From UBA1479 sp048263775 (GTDB taxonomy: Bacteria; Pseudomonadota; Alphaproteobacteria; Rhodospirillales; Casp-alpha2), in NCBI GenBank assembly GCA_048263775.1, contig JBLXDU010000008.1, positions 136,084-200,083 of the forward strand: 64,000 nucleotides of DNA, given 5' to 3'. The translations under genes and the position numbers were made by a program. Below the pieces are notes generated by a model, which was not told where the DNA came from, searched no databases, and worked only from the letters and a program-made list of their open reading frames with translations. Positions 1 to 9,289 of the stretch are shown piece after piece. The first letter of the stretch is position 1. Each line of letters begins with the position of its first letter.

Positions 1-15
1 GTGATGGGGGTCTGC

Positions 16-522
16 TCATTCGGCATTTATTTTCTCGAGTTCCGTCGATTGGATGGTGTCGTTGTCGCTGGCCATTTCCTGCAACCGCTGCTTCACGTTC
101 AGCAAAAGGTCGGTCAGGGTCTCGCGTTCCTTGCGGCTCAGGCCCGATAATTCCTCTTCGACCATGGCCTCGGCAATCGGGCTGACCTCGCGGTGGATGC
201 GGCGGCCGAGATCGGTCATGTAGATGCGCTTGATGCGTCGGTCGGTGTCGTCGGGGCGGCGCTCCAGCCAGCCGAATTCTTCCAGTTTGTCGATCAGGCG
301 CCCGGCCGAGGCCTTTTCGACCTCCAACAGTTCGGCCAATTCAGACTGGCTGACCCCCGGTTGGTCGCCGACCCGGCGCAGCGCCAGCCATTGTGTGCGG
401 GTGAACCCCATCTTGCGGACCCGGCGGTCGAACACCGTGCGCTGCAGGCGCGCGGCCTCCACAATCAGGAAGGCAAGGTAGCGACCCTCGGACAGGGCGC
501 CCTGCGTGTCGATCTTGGTCAT
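16..522 (-). CDS. MarR family transcriptional repressor
   Basis: This 168-residue protein has the MarR winged-helix layout: an N-terminal dimerisation helix, then a helix-turn-helix (VSQSELAELLEVEKASAGRL) followed by the wing with DDTDRRIKRIYMTDLGRR. It most likely represses the divergent drug exporter that starts at 599 and also itself, because a perfect 18-bp palindrome lies in the 76-bp gap between the two start codons. I chose the ATG at 522 because the frame continues upstream through that palindrome into the exporter gene, so longer versions are unlikely. Family and role are confident; the ligand cannot be read from sequence. Confidence 0.9.
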   Translation of the reverse strand: MTKIDTQGALSEGRYLAFLIVEAARLQRTVFDRRVRKMGFTRTQWLALRRVGDQPGVSQSELAELLEVEKASAGRLIDKLEEFGWLERRPDDTDRRIKRIYMTDLGRRIHREVSPIAEAMVEEELSGLSRKERETLTDLLLNVKQRLQEMASDNDTIQSTELEKINAE

Positions 523-545
523 TGAAGGAATTTCCCTTGCGAAAT

Positions 546-563
546 TAGTAAGTATTCTTACTA
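546..563. promoter_or_regulatory. MarR operator palindrome between marR-type gene and exporter
   Basis: TAGTAAGTATTCTTACTA consists of perfect 7-bp arms around TATT, in an AT-rich stretch inside GC-rich DNA. It lies 23 bp upstream of the MarR start and 35 bp upstream of the exporter start, where it can occlude both promoters. Assignment to the adjacent MarR protein is inferred from position. Confidence 0.75.
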
Positions 564-598
564 TTGCAGTCCTTACTGTCAACAGGATTACCAATTCC

Positions 599-2143
599 GT
601 GCCCATCGACAACGCGGTCGGCGCCCAGCAGTCCCGGCCGGAACTCACTCCGGCGCGGCGCTGGGTCATTCTCGGGGTGATTGTTTTAAGCGTCACCCTC
701 TACTCGACCTCGATCCTCATCGTGGCGGCGGTTCTGCCGCAGCTTCAGGGCACCATGTCGGCGACGCCCGATGAAATCTCCTGGGCCATGACCTTCAACA
801 TCCTGGCCACGGCGGTGGCGACGCCGCTGACGGGCTGGCTGGCCGGGCGGTTCGGGCGTCGCAACCTGCTGGTCGTCAGCCTGGCTGTGTTCGGCATCGC
901 CACTTATTTCTGCGGCGCGGCCAATTCCCTCGAGGCGCTGATTTTCTGGCGCATCGTCCAGGGGGCCGGTGGGGCGCCCCTGTCACCCATGGGCCAGACG
1001 GTGGTCCTCGACATCTTTCCCAAACATCAGCACGGCATGGTCATCGGCCTGTACGGCGTCGGTGTCGTCATGGGGGCCTTCGTCGGTCCGATGATCGGCG
1101 GTGTGATGGCGGAAACCTATACCTGGCGCTATGCGTTCTACATCCTGGTGCCGGTGGCGATCGGTGCCGCGGTCGCGGTGTTCTTCGCCTTGCCGCGGAT
1201 GCGCCGGCAGGTGCAGATCAAGCTGGAATGGACCGGGTTCATCCTGATCTCCCTCGCCATCGCCTGCCTTCAACTGGCGCTGTCCCGCGGCCAGCGGCTC
1301 GATTGGTTTCAGTCGCCGGAAATCGTTATCGAGATCTTCGTCGCCGTCGTCGCCTTCTACATGTTCGTCGCCCACAGCCTGACCCATAACAAGCCGTTCC
1401 TCGACCTGCGCCTGTTGCTGAATCGAAATTACGCCATCGGTCTCGTGCTCGTGACGATCTACGGCATGTTGAACTTCACGCCCATGGTCGTTCTGCCCGG
1501 ATTGATGCGCCAACACATGGACTTGCCGGACTCGCTGATCGGCTATGTCGTCGGTTCGCGCGGAATCGGCGCCATGGCGGGATTTTTCGTGGCCGGTATC
1601 GTCGGTCAGCGGTTCCCCAGACGCACCATCATCGCGGGCTTCTTCGCCCAGGTCGCCGTCGGGTTGTGGCTGATGACCGCGAACCTGAATACCACGCCCT
1701 TCGAATTCGCGCTCAACGGCGTCCTACAGGGGTTCGCCGGAGGCGTCATCTGGGTGCCGTTGACGGTGCTGACCTTTTCGACCGTGGACCCGAAGGACCT
1801 GGATGAAACGACCTCGGTCTATCACCTGTTGCGCAATATCGGCTCAAGCTTCTTCATTTCCATGACCGTGACCGAGATCGTGCGTTCGAGCCAACGCAAT
1901 TACGAGTACCTGACCGAACACATCACGGAATTCAATCCGGTGCTCAAGCTGCCCTGGGTGATGGGCGGCTGGGAGATGGAGACGGTCGAAGGCTTGGCGC
2001 GCCTGTCCCGCGAAATGGGACATCAGGCGGCCCTGATCAGTTACCTCAACGGCTTCGGCATGTTCGCCGTCGCCTCGGCCGCGGCGATCCCGCTGATCCT
2101 ACTGGTCAGGCACGCGCCCAAGAAAAAGCCCGAAACCGCCTGA
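599..2143 (+). CDS. DHA2-type (EmrB/QacA) MFS multidrug exporter
   Basis: This 514-residue membrane protein has the length and roughly 14 hydrophobic segments of the 14-TM DHA2 drug:proton antiporters. It carries the cytoplasmic-loop motif GWLAGRFGRRNL after TM2 and the antiporter-like run GAGGAPLSPMGQ in TM5. It should pump hydrophobic toxic compounds out across the inner membrane. I chose the GTG at 599 because upstream codons fall inside the MarR operator. The usual periplasmic adaptor partner (EmrA) is not next to it, so it either acts alone or borrows a partner. The divergent MarR gene and the shared operator suggest induction by its substrate. Confidence 0.88.
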   Translation: MPIDNAVGAQQSRPELTPARRWVILGVIVLSVTLYSTSILIVAAVLPQLQGTMSATPDEISWAMTFNILATAVATPLTGWLAGRFGRRNLLVVSLAVFGIATYFCGAANSLEALIFWRIVQGAGGAPLSPMGQTVVLDIFPKHQHGMVIGLYGVGVVMGAFVGPMIGGVMAETYTWRYAFYILVPVAIGAAVAVFFALPRMRRQVQIKLEWTGFILISLAIACLQLALSRGQRLDWFQSPEIVIEIFVAVVAFYMFVAHSLTHNKPFLDLRLLLNRNYAIGLVLVTIYGMLNFTPMVVLPGLMRQHMDLPDSLIGYVVGSRGIGAMAGFFVAGIVGQRFPRRTIIAGFFAQVAVGLWLMTANLNTTPFEFALNGVLQGFAGGVIWVPLTVLTFSTVDPKDLDETTSVYHLLRNIGSSFFISMTVTEIVRSSQRNYEYLTEHITEFNPVLKLPWVMGGWEMETVEGLARLSREMGHQAALISYLNGFGMFAVASAAAIPLILLVRHAPKKKPETA

Positions 2144-2155
2144 CGGAATTTCGCA

Positions 2156-2184
2156 ATCCGGATCGCGACGACCGCGATCTGGAT
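2156..2184. terminator. Hairpin in the convergent gap between exporter and pentapeptide-repeat gene
   Basis: GATCGCG and CGCGATC (2161-2167 and 2173-2179) pair around ACGAC, and flanking ATCC/GGAT extends the stem past one mismatch. No T tract follows on either strand. A bidirectional transcription stop is possible from its position but is not well supported. Confidence 0.3.
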
Positions 2185-2295
2185 CAGCCGAGGCTGAGCG
2201 GCAAGCGGCGGCTGCATCCGACGCTTATTCGGGCTTTGGCACCGTATGCTGGAGGTGAAGGGGCGTATGTGCGTTTGCGGCTGCGCGCAGGGTGA

Positions 2296-3213
2296 TCAGT
2301 TGGCCGGCGGAGCGGCGGCACGTCCGGCAGCACATTCACCGACGCTGCCGTCGGGCATCTTGGCGCCGCAGATAACGGTCTCTTCGTCGATCACGCTATC
2401 GAAGGTTGCGCCGGAAAGGTCGGCGCCCGTGAAATCCGCGTGCCGGACATCCGTCTGGATGAACTGGCACCGCAGGCATTTCGCGCCGGTCAGGTCGGAA
2501 TCACTCAAATCGGTCGACTGAAGCCGCGATCCGGTCAGATCGGCACCGCTCAGGTCGGCGCCCTGGATGCTGGCCCCCGTCAGGTCGACCCCCCGCAGGT
2601 TGGCACCGCTTAGGTTCACGCCGTCCAGGTTGGCATTGGCAAAATTGGTGTTCTGCAGATTGGCGCCCCGCAGGTCCGCCGACCGCAGGTCGGCCCAGGA
2701 CGCCGTGACCCTGGAAAACCTCACGCCGGACAACTCGCCAGCCGACATGACGGCGTTGGTCAGATCGACGCCATCGAACTCCGCCCCCGGTGCGAAGATG
2801 AACGTCAGATCTGCGTTGATCAGCTTGCTGTCGAGGAAGGATGCGTTCTCAAGCTGGGCACGGGCCAGTTTGGCGTTGCTTAGGTTGGCGTTGCGGAAAT
2901 CACCGAGGGTAAGGTTGGCGCTATCCAGATTGATGCCTGAAAGGTCGCAATCCAGAATATCGACGCTGAACAGAAAGGCGCCACTTAGGTTCTGCTTTGA
3001 AAGGTTACAGCGCTCAAGCTTGATATAACGAAGGTCACAGAACGGGCAGGATTCCCCATTCTGGACAGCCTTCAAGGCATCTTGGTCCGCGGCCTTGGCG
3101 GGACCTCCCGAGGTGAGGACGACCGCCAGCAAGAGCAGCGTTGTAAACCCGCACAACAGCCGGGTTCGCCGTTGATTTGCGGATCGATGGTGCCTTGGGG
3201 TCCGCTGCATCAT
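2296..3213 (-). CDS. Secreted pentapeptide-repeat protein
   Basis: The 305-residue protein opens with a basic stretch and a hydrophobic segment (LLCGFTTLLLLAVVL) ending in GPAKA, a plausible signal peptidase I site near residue 41. The rest is almost entirely pentapeptide repeats of the A(D/N)LXX type from about residue 65 to 280, which fold as a right-handed beta-helix. A CPFC motif and several more cysteines precede and follow the helix, so disulphides or metal binding are possible. It begins 6 bp after the secretin-domain lipoprotein gene ends, so the two are surely co-transcribed. The function is unknown; a periplasmic partner of the secretin protein is my inference. Confidence 0.85.
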   Translation of the reverse strand: MMQRTPRHHRSANQRRTRLLCGFTTLLLLAVVLTSGGPAKAADQDALKAVQNGESCPFCDLRYIKLERCNLSKQNLSGAFLFSVDILDCDLSGINLDSANLTLGDFRNANLSNAKLARAQLENASFLDSKLINADLTFIFAPGAEFDGVDLTNAVMSAGELSGVRFSRVTASWADLRSADLRGANLQNTNFANANLDGVNLSGANLRGVDLTGASIQGADLSGADLTGSRLQSTDLSDSDLTGAKCLRCQFIQTDVRHADFTGADLSGATFDSVIDEETVICGAKMPDGSVGECAAGRAAAPPAN

Positions 3214-3219
3214 CGCACC

Positions 3220-5160
3220 TCAATAGAACAGGAAGTTGAGCGCACGCTTCAGGCGCGATGACAGTGAGTTGTTGTCTTCCCAACGGTCCAGGACGACGTC
3301 GCCGGTGCGGAATTCGCGATACAACGAGTTGCCCTGCATATGAGAGAACACCGAGGCCCAGTTGGGATAGGAGCGGAACCAATCCGCATGCCGGGCCCGG
3401 AACTCGTCGACGGCGGATTTCTTAGGCGCGCCCGACGTCGCCTTCGTCGGTTGCCGGAACACATATTCAGGCAGGCGCGGTGTGATCAGCAACAACACCG
3501 ACTTGTTGAAATCCATAGTTGTCTGGCGACTGAAGAGATACTGCACAAGCGGCAGGTCTTGCAAAAGCGGCACGCCGTCGCGGGTGCGTTCGGTTTCCTT
3601 CTCGCTCAGGCCCGAGAGGATCAGCGTCTCATTGAAATTCATGGTCACGTTGGCGTTGACCGTGGTCCGGGATGTTTCAATCTTGGAGGTAAAGCCGGTG
3701 ACCTTGGAATTGGGCGAGTTCAGGAAGGTGCGTTCGGCGACCACCGCCATCTTGACCCGCCCGTCGTCGAGGATTTCCGGTGTGATGTTCAGCTTCACGC
3801 CGACGTCTTCTTCGATGGACACCGCTTCGCCCGTGCCGCCGGCGGTCGACGGCAGGGTCTGGGCCTTGATCGACACCCCGGAAAAGAATTCCGACGGCTG
3901 GCCGTTCATCGCGGTCAGGGTCGGGCGCGCCAGGATTTCATTTCGCGTGTCGGCGGAATTGGCGATGTTCAGGGAGTAGGTGATGGACGGGATGTTCAGG
4001 GCGCGGGTGATGGTGCGCGTGAAATCACCTGTCGTCGTGCGCGTGTCCGACAGGGAAAACCCGGCGGTGCTGAGATCCGTGCTGCCGAACTGCAGCGTCA
4101 GATTGCTCAGAAGGTTGACGCCCTTGGCGGTGGTTGCTTCTTCTTCCGTGCGGATGATGACCACGTCGACGATGACCATCTGGTTGGCATCGGGCGTGGG
4201 AGCTTCGGCCGCAGGTTGGCTGTCTCCCGACTTGTCGCCGCTTCCGTCCTGTTGAACTTCGGTCACCGGGGCTTTGTCCGGCGCGCCGGGGGCGGGTTTC
4301 ACCGTGTCCGCCCAGGGAGAGCGCGCCCGGGTGTAAGGTGTCACGGGATTCAGGGTGTCGGGGTCCGGAATGCCCTGGGCCAGCAGGACCGGATTGCGGA
4401 TATGGAAGCGGGTCCAGTCGTTCAAACGGTTCTTGATTCGCTCGTTTTCGTCCGGCGCCGGACTAATCGTCTTCAATCGGTCGGCGAAGTCGTAGGCGGT
4501 GTCTGGTTGGTTCAGGGCCGCCAGCGTGATCGCCGAGGCCTGCTGCACGCGGGCACTGTCGGGCTCAACCTCGCGCAGCCGGCGCAGCACGCCTTCCGCC
4601 GTCGGCAGGTCGCCGGAATAATAGGACGCCCCCGCCATGTGATAGAGTAGGTCCGGGTCGCGCGGATTGAGGATCAGGGCTTCCGCGAACTTGTTCTGCG
4701 CCCCCCGGAAGTTGCGCAGATCAAGTTCCAGCAGACCCGCGTGGTAATGGGCGATCCAATTGGAAGTGTCCAGCAGCACCGCCCGCTCGTAGCCTTGGCG
4801 GGCCAGATCATACTTGGCATCGGCCCCGGCCAGCGCCATCAGATGGTAGGTCAGGCCGGTCAGGAAATTCAGCATGGAATTTCCGCCGTCCAGATAAAGC
4901 GCCTTGTTGAATAACTCGATCGCGGCATCCAGATTGCCTGCGTCCAGTTGTTCGATGCCCTGTGCCGCAAGGCGGCGGGGTTCCGTGGTGATCTTTTCCT
5001 GGGGGATGCTGTCTGCGATGGGGCCTGCGGCACGCCCGGACAAGGTTGCGCTTTGGCAGGCTGTCACGACAAGCAGACCGGCAACGGCGGCGGCCAAGGC
5101 CGTGCGGTCGCTTATTCGTCCCCTTGGCTGGCGCGCCCTATCGGATGCGGTTGCGGCCAT
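3220..5160 (-). CDS. Lipoprotein with TPR repeats and C-terminal secretin domain
   Basis: A 646-residue protein. Its N terminus has a hydrophobic segment ending in the lipobox-like VTAC, so it is probably lipidated. Residues about 55-230 are TPR-like (for example DAAIELFNKALYLDGG). A Pro/Ala/Asp-rich linker follows to about 325. From there to about 560 is a secretin (GspD/PilQ-type) domain, with the family signature VPLLQDLPLVQYLFS near residue 530 and a following beta-hairpin (SVLLLITPRLPEY). Secretins form outer-membrane gates for type II/III secretion, pili or phage export. No other secretion gene is nearby. The start is supported by GAGGGGG seven bases upstream of the ATG at 5160. Confidence 0.85.
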   Translation of the reverse strand: MAATASDRARQPRGRISDRTALAAAVAGLLVVTACQSATLSGRAAGPIADSIPQEKITTEPRRLAAQGIEQLDAGNLDAAIELFNKALYLDGGNSMLNFLTGLTYHLMALAGADAKYDLARQGYERAVLLDTSNWIAHYHAGLLELDLRNFRGAQNKFAEALILNPRDPDLLYHMAGASYYSGDLPTAEGVLRRLREVEPDSARVQQASAITLAALNQPDTAYDFADRLKTISPAPDENERIKNRLNDWTRFHIRNPVLLAQGIPDPDTLNPVTPYTRARSPWADTVKPAPGAPDKAPVTEVQQDGSGDKSGDSQPAAEAPTPDANQMVIVDVVIIRTEEEATTAKGVNLLSNLTLQFGSTDLSTAGFSLSDTRTTTGDFTRTITRALNIPSITYSLNIANSADTRNEILARPTLTAMNGQPSEFFSGVSIKAQTLPSTAGGTGEAVSIEEDVGVKLNITPEILDDGRVKMAVVAERTFLNSPNSKVTGFTSKIETSRTTVNANVTMNFNETLILSGLSEKETERTRDGVPLLQDLPLVQYLFSRQTTMDFNKSVLLLITPRLPEYVFRQPTKATSGAPKKSAVDEFRARHADWFRSYPNWASVFSHMQGNSLYREFRTGDVVLDRWEDNNSLSSRLKRALNFLFY

Positions 5161-5331
5161 GTTCCCCCTCAAATCGGCTCCGTCGACGACCCTCGGACAG
5201 GCCGGAACCCTTGCTGACCACGAGTCAGCCAATAACGAATATACCGAACCGGATGGATGAACACCAGACGCCAACGCTTTGATACAAAAGGCCTGTTGGC
5301 GCCGATCGTCGGGTTGGGCGCTGCTGCCGTC

Positions 5332-6837
5332 TTAGCGGCCCCGCGGCGTGTCCAGATTGACGGTCACGTTCTTGCGCTGGGTGAAACTTTCCAACATGCC
5401 TTCCAGGGAAAACTCCCGGCCGAGGCCGCTTTGCTTGTAGCCGCCGTAGGAATGGCCCGGCACCTGGCCGCCGCCCTGGTTGACCTGGACCCAGCCGCTT
5501 TCGATGGCGTGCGCCGTGCGCAGGCCTTCGCCGATATCGTGGGTCCAGACATAGGCCGCGAGGCCGTAATGGCTGTCGTTGGCCATGCGGATGGCTTCCT
5601 CCGTATCGGTCCAACGGATCGCCACCAGCACCGGGCCGAAGATTTCTTCGCGCGCCAAGCGCCAATCGTTGGAGGCGTCGGCGAACAGGGTCGGGACGGC
5701 GAAATAGCCTTCGCTGAGCGGCCCCGTTTCCGGCGGCAGGCCGCCCATGACCAGGCGCGCATCGTCACGTTTCAGGCCTTCCTCGACATAACCGCAGACC
5801 CGGCGAAACTGTTTTTCGTTGATGATCGTGCCGACGTCGGTGGCTTCGTCCAGCGGGTCGCCCAGTTTCAGGGTCGACGCCTTGGCCGCCAGCTTGTCGA
5901 GGAACGAATCAAAGATGTCCGCATGTAGGAACAAGCGCGAACCCGCCGTGCAGGACTGGCTTTGACGAGTGAAGCGCATGGCGGCGATGATGCCGTCGAC
6001 GACCCAATCCTCGTCCGCGTCGGGGAACACGATTGACGGGCTCTTGCCGCCCAGTTCCAGGGAGACGGGTACGATCCGCTCCGCCGCCGCGCGCATCATG
6101 ATCTTGCCGACCTCGGTCGACCCCGTGAACGACAGCTTGGCGATGGCCGGATGATTGGCGAGCGGCCCGCCGCATTCGGCGCCAAAGCCGGTCAGCACGT
6201 TGAGCACGCCTTCGGGTAGGAATTCCTGGCAGATGTCGGCCATCATCAGCACGCCCAAGGGCGCGTCCTCAGCGGCCTTCAGGACCACCGTGTTGCCGGA
6301 CACCAGACCGGCCGCGATCTTCAGCGCACCCAGCAGGACCGGCGCATTCCACGGAATGACTGCGCCGACCACGCCCAGGGGCTCGCGCCGGGTATAGCTC
6401 AGGACGTTTTCGCCAAGTGGTATGGTCTCGCCTTTCAGCTCGCTACCCAGGCCACCGTAATAACGGAAGATGTCGGCCGATACCTTGGCCTCGGGCCGGG
6501 CCTGGGTGCGCAGGGCATTGCCCGTTTCCAGGGCGATGGTGCGGGCCATTTCCTCGGCCCGGGCGTCCATGGCGTCGGCGATGCGCAGCAACGCCCGGCC
6601 GCGTTCGCGCGGATTGGTGCGGGCCCAATCGGGGAACGCCTTGGCGGCGGCGGTGCCGGCCTTGTCCACGCCTTCGGCGCCCCCGCGCGGGACCTCGGCG
6701 ACCGTGGTGCGGTTGGCCGGGTTTTCGACCGCGATGGCGGCACCCGAGACAGCCTCGACCCAACGGCCCCCGATCAGCATGCCTTTCGGGGCGTAGAAGT
6801 CCTGGGGGTTGGTAATGTTCTTCAAGGCGGTCGTCAT
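5332..6837 (-). CDS. NAD(P)-dependent aldehyde dehydrogenase
   Basis: A 501-residue member of the ALDH superfamily, normal in length. The catalytic general base lies in LELGGKSP (about residue 259) and the nucleophilic cysteine in SQSCTAG (about residue 296), the expected spacing. The NAD-binding region carries VIPWNAPV and FTGSTEVG. It oxidises an aldehyde to the acid; the substrate is not evident. The start ATG at 6837 has AGGAG seven bases upstream. It is divergent from the photolyase gene with a 134-bp gap. The nucleophile context SCTAG is a slight variant of the usual GQxCxA. Confidence 0.9.
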   Translation of the reverse strand: MTTALKNITNPQDFYAPKGMLIGGRWVEAVSGAAIAVENPANRTTVAEVPRGGAEGVDKAGTAAAKAFPDWARTNPRERGRALLRIADAMDARAEEMARTIALETGNALRTQARPEAKVSADIFRYYGGLGSELKGETIPLGENVLSYTRREPLGVVGAVIPWNAPVLLGALKIAAGLVSGNTVVLKAAEDAPLGVLMMADICQEFLPEGVLNVLTGFGAECGGPLANHPAIAKLSFTGSTEVGKIMMRAAAERIVPVSLELGGKSPSIVFPDADEDWVVDGIIAAMRFTRQSQSCTAGSRLFLHADIFDSFLDKLAAKASTLKLGDPLDEATDVGTIINEKQFRRVCGYVEEGLKRDDARLVMGGLPPETGPLSEGYFAVPTLFADASNDWRLAREEIFGPVLVAIRWTDTEEAIRMANDSHYGLAAYVWTHDIGEGLRTAHAIESGWVQVNQGGGQVPGHSYGGYKQSGLGREFSLEGMLESFTQRKNVTVNLDTPRGR

Positions 6838-6971
6838 GGTCGTCTCCTGTATGTGCGATGTGGCTGCGCAAGGCGGCCCGAGTTTTGCGAACGGTATACC
6901 ATAGGGGCGGGCCGCCGCCACCCGCTTGGGGTATAGTGCGCATCCTGACCCGCATCCGGAGCCTGCCCGCC

Positions 6972-8408
6972 ATGCCCGTGCCCCCGCCCGTCATCGTCTG
7001 GTTTCGCCGCGACCTGCGCCTGGCCGACAATCCGGCCCTGGCCCGGGCGGCGGCGATCGGGCGGCCGGTGGTGCCGGTCTTCATCCTGGACGAGGACACG
7101 CCCGGCCTGCGCCCGCCGGGCGGGGCGTCACGCTGGTGGCTGCACCATTCCCTGGCTGCTTTAGACCGCGATCTGGCGGTGCTGGGGGCGCGGCTGGTCC
7201 TGCGTCGCGGGTCGGCGGGGGCGGTGCTCGACGCCCTGATCGCGGAGACGGGGGCCGATACGGTGCTGTGGAACCGCTGTTACGATAAAGGGTCGATCGC
7301 CCGCGATACGGATATCAAGGCGGCCTTACGGGGACGAGGTCTTCAGGCTGAAAGCTTCAACGGATCACTTTTGGCCGAGCCCTGGGAAATCACCACCAAG
7401 GCCGGCGGCGGCTATAAGGTCTATACCCGGTTTTGGCAGGCCTGCCGCGCCGCCGGTGATCCGCCGCCGCCGGCGGCGGCGCCGGGCTCATTGCCGGCAC
7501 CGCGGGCCTGGCCGGCAAGCGACGATCTGGCCGCTTGGGGGCTGCTGCCCAATGCACCCGATTGGGCGGCGGGGTTTTCCGATCACTGGATCTCGGGGGG
7601 GCAAGGGGCCCGGGATCGCCTGGAAATGTTTCTCGGCGGTGCGGTCACGGGTTATGCGGCGAAGCGCGATTTCCCGGGCGTGGCGGCGACCTCGGGCCTG
7701 TCCGCGCATCTGGCCTGGGGCGACATCGGCCCGCGCCAGGTCTGGGCCGCCGCCGTTAAGGCGGCCCCGGCCGGTGAGGGGCGGGAGACGTTCCTGAAGG
7801 AGCTGATATGGCGGGAATTCACCCATCATGTCCTGCATCATTTCCCGGACCTGGCCGAGCGGCCCATGGACGCCAAGTTTCAGAACTTCCCCTGGGTGCC
7901 CGACGATACCTTGCTCGCCGCCTGGCAGCGGGGGCAAACCGGCTATCCCATTGTCGATGCGGGCATGCGCGAGCTTTGGGCCACGGGCACCATGCACAAC
8001 CGGGTGCGCATGGTCGCGGCCTCGTTCCTGGTCAAGCACCTGCTGCAGCCCTGGCAGGCGGGCGAAGCCTGGTTCTGGGACACCCTGGTCGACGCCGACC
8101 CCGCGTCCAACCCGTTCAACTGGCAATGGGTCGCGGGCTGCGGCGCCGATGCCGCGCCCTATTTCCGCATCTTCAATCCGATCCTGCAGGGACAGAAATT
8201 CGATGGCGACGGCGATTACGTGTGCCGCTGGGTGCCGGAGATCGCGGCCCTGCCCAAGAAATACCTGCACGCACCCTGGACCGCGCCGATGGATGTCCTG
8301 GCCGATGCGGGCGTGGCGCTGGGCCGCGACTATCCTGAACCGGTCGTCGACCACAAACGGGCGCGGGACCGGGCCCTGGCGGCGTTCAAGTCGCTGAAGC
8401 GTGGTTAG
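6972..8408 (+). CDS. phrB: Deoxyribodipyrimidine photolyase
   Basis: A 478-residue cryptochrome/photolyase family protein that repairs UV pyrimidine dimers using blue light. The N-terminal antenna domain opens with IVWFRRDLRLADNPAL. The FAD-binding half contains the family signature GMRELWATGTMHNRVRMVAA and the following NPFNWQWVAGCGADAAPYFR, which hold the adenine-contacting and electron-transfer tryptophans. The sequence fits class I CPD photolyases, including GYPIVDAG ahead of the MHNR motif. The stop codon overlaps the convergent prmA stop by three bases, so no separate terminator exists between them. Confidence 0.93.
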   Translation: MPVPPPVIVWFRRDLRLADNPALARAAAIGRPVVPVFILDEDTPGLRPPGGASRWWLHHSLAALDRDLAVLGARLVLRRGSAGAVLDALIAETGADTVLWNRCYDKGSIARDTDIKAALRGRGLQAESFNGSLLAEPWEITTKAGGGYKVYTRFWQACRAAGDPPPPAAAPGSLPAPRAWPASDDLAAWGLLPNAPDWAAGFSDHWISGGQGARDRLEMFLGGAVTGYAAKRDFPGVAATSGLSAHLAWGDIGPRQVWAAAVKAAPAGEGRETFLKELIWREFTHHVLHHFPDLAERPMDAKFQNFPWVPDDTLLAAWQRGQTGYPIVDAGMRELWATGTMHNRVRMVAASFLVKHLLQPWQAGEAWFWDTLVDADPASNPFNWQWVAGCGADAAPYFRIFNPILQGQKFDGDGDYVCRWVPEIAALPKKYLHAPWTAPMDVLADAGVALGRDYPEPVVDHKRARDRALAAFKSLKRG

Positions 8409-9289
8409 CCCGGTTTCTGCATCACCAAGGTCCGCCAGCCGTTGATGGTCATGTGACGGACGAGACGCAGGCCCTGGCGGCGGTGGGCGGTGATGACGAA
8501 CTGTGCGTCGCGCACCACCAGACCCGACAGCACACAGACCCCGCCGGGGGCAAGGTGCTGCGCCAGATCCTTGGACAAGCGGCGGATCGGCCGGGCCAGG
8601 ATGTTTTCCACAATCAAATCATAGGGGGCTGCCTGGCGCACGATGGGGGCGTTGTAGCCGGGGGCGGCGACGGCGGTGACCAGATGGCCGACGCCGTTGC
8701 GGTCCGCGTTCAGGGCGGTGACCCGCGCGGCCTCGGCGTCGATGTCCGTGGCGACCACGGGCACGTTCCACAGCTTGGCCGCGGCGATGCCCAGGATGCC
8801 GGACCCGCAGCCCATGTCGAGGACGCGGCCCGGGCGGTGTTTGCGTGCCAGATCACCGATGCAGGTGAGGCAGCCGGCGGTCGATCCGTGTTCGCCCGAG
8901 CCGAAGGCGGTGCCGGCATCCAGCAGCAGGGGAATCTTCCCGCCCGGCACCGGTCCATCGTAATGGGAGCCGTGAATGAAGAAGCGGCCGACGGGCAGCG
9001 GCGGGAATTCGAAGATGTTTTCCGTAAGCCAGTCCCGGGGCGGGATCAGGTCGATGACCGGCACGGGTGCGTCACCACCGGGAAAGGCGGCGTTCAAGGC
9101 CGCCTTGAGGCGGGCCCGGTCCGGTTCGTCCACGGCGATGCCCTCGACCCGCCAGGGACCACCGTCCTCGTCCCCGAATGACGAGACGCTTTCGCACAAG
9201 GGCTCCAGACAGGCCTCAAGGAACGGAACCTCGGCGGCCGTCGTGCGGAACGCAATGGACCACAGGAAGCGTTGGGCGGACATGGTCAC
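8405..9289 (-). CDS. prmA: Ribosomal protein L11 methyltransferase
   Basis: A 294-residue Rossmann methyltransferase. The SAM-binding motif I is VLDMGCGSGILGIAAAKL. The substrate motif VENILARPI is the PrmA version of the (N/D)PP(Y/F)-type loop. Upstream, TAFGSGEHGSTAGCL matches the PrmA signature G(T)GxHxTT. It trimethylates ribosomal protein L11. The start is a GTG overlapping the uvrD stop as GTGA, with GGAAAG about eight bases upstream; an ATG two codons later is the alternative. The overlap implies translational coupling to uvrD. Confidence 0.9.
   Translation of the reverse strand: MTMSAQRFLWSIAFRTTAAEVPFLEACLEPLCESVSSFGDEDGGPWRVEGIAVDEPDRARLKAALNAAFPGGDAPVPVIDLIPPRDWLTENIFEFPPLPVGRFFIHGSHYDGPVPGGKIPLLLDAGTAFGSGEHGSTAGCLTCIGDLARKHRPGRVLDMGCGSGILGIAAAKLWNVPVVATDIDAEAARVTALNADRNGVGHLVTAVAAPGYNAPIVRQAAPYDLIVENILARPIRRLSKDLAQHLAPGGVCVLSGLVVRDAQFVITAHRRQGLRLVRHMTINGWRTLVMQKPG

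Noticed and set aside
2400..3000. Short repeated DNA units resembling a CRISPR or minisatellite
   Set aside because: The periodicity is 15 bases and translates on the minus strand into pentapeptide repeats, so it is coding.
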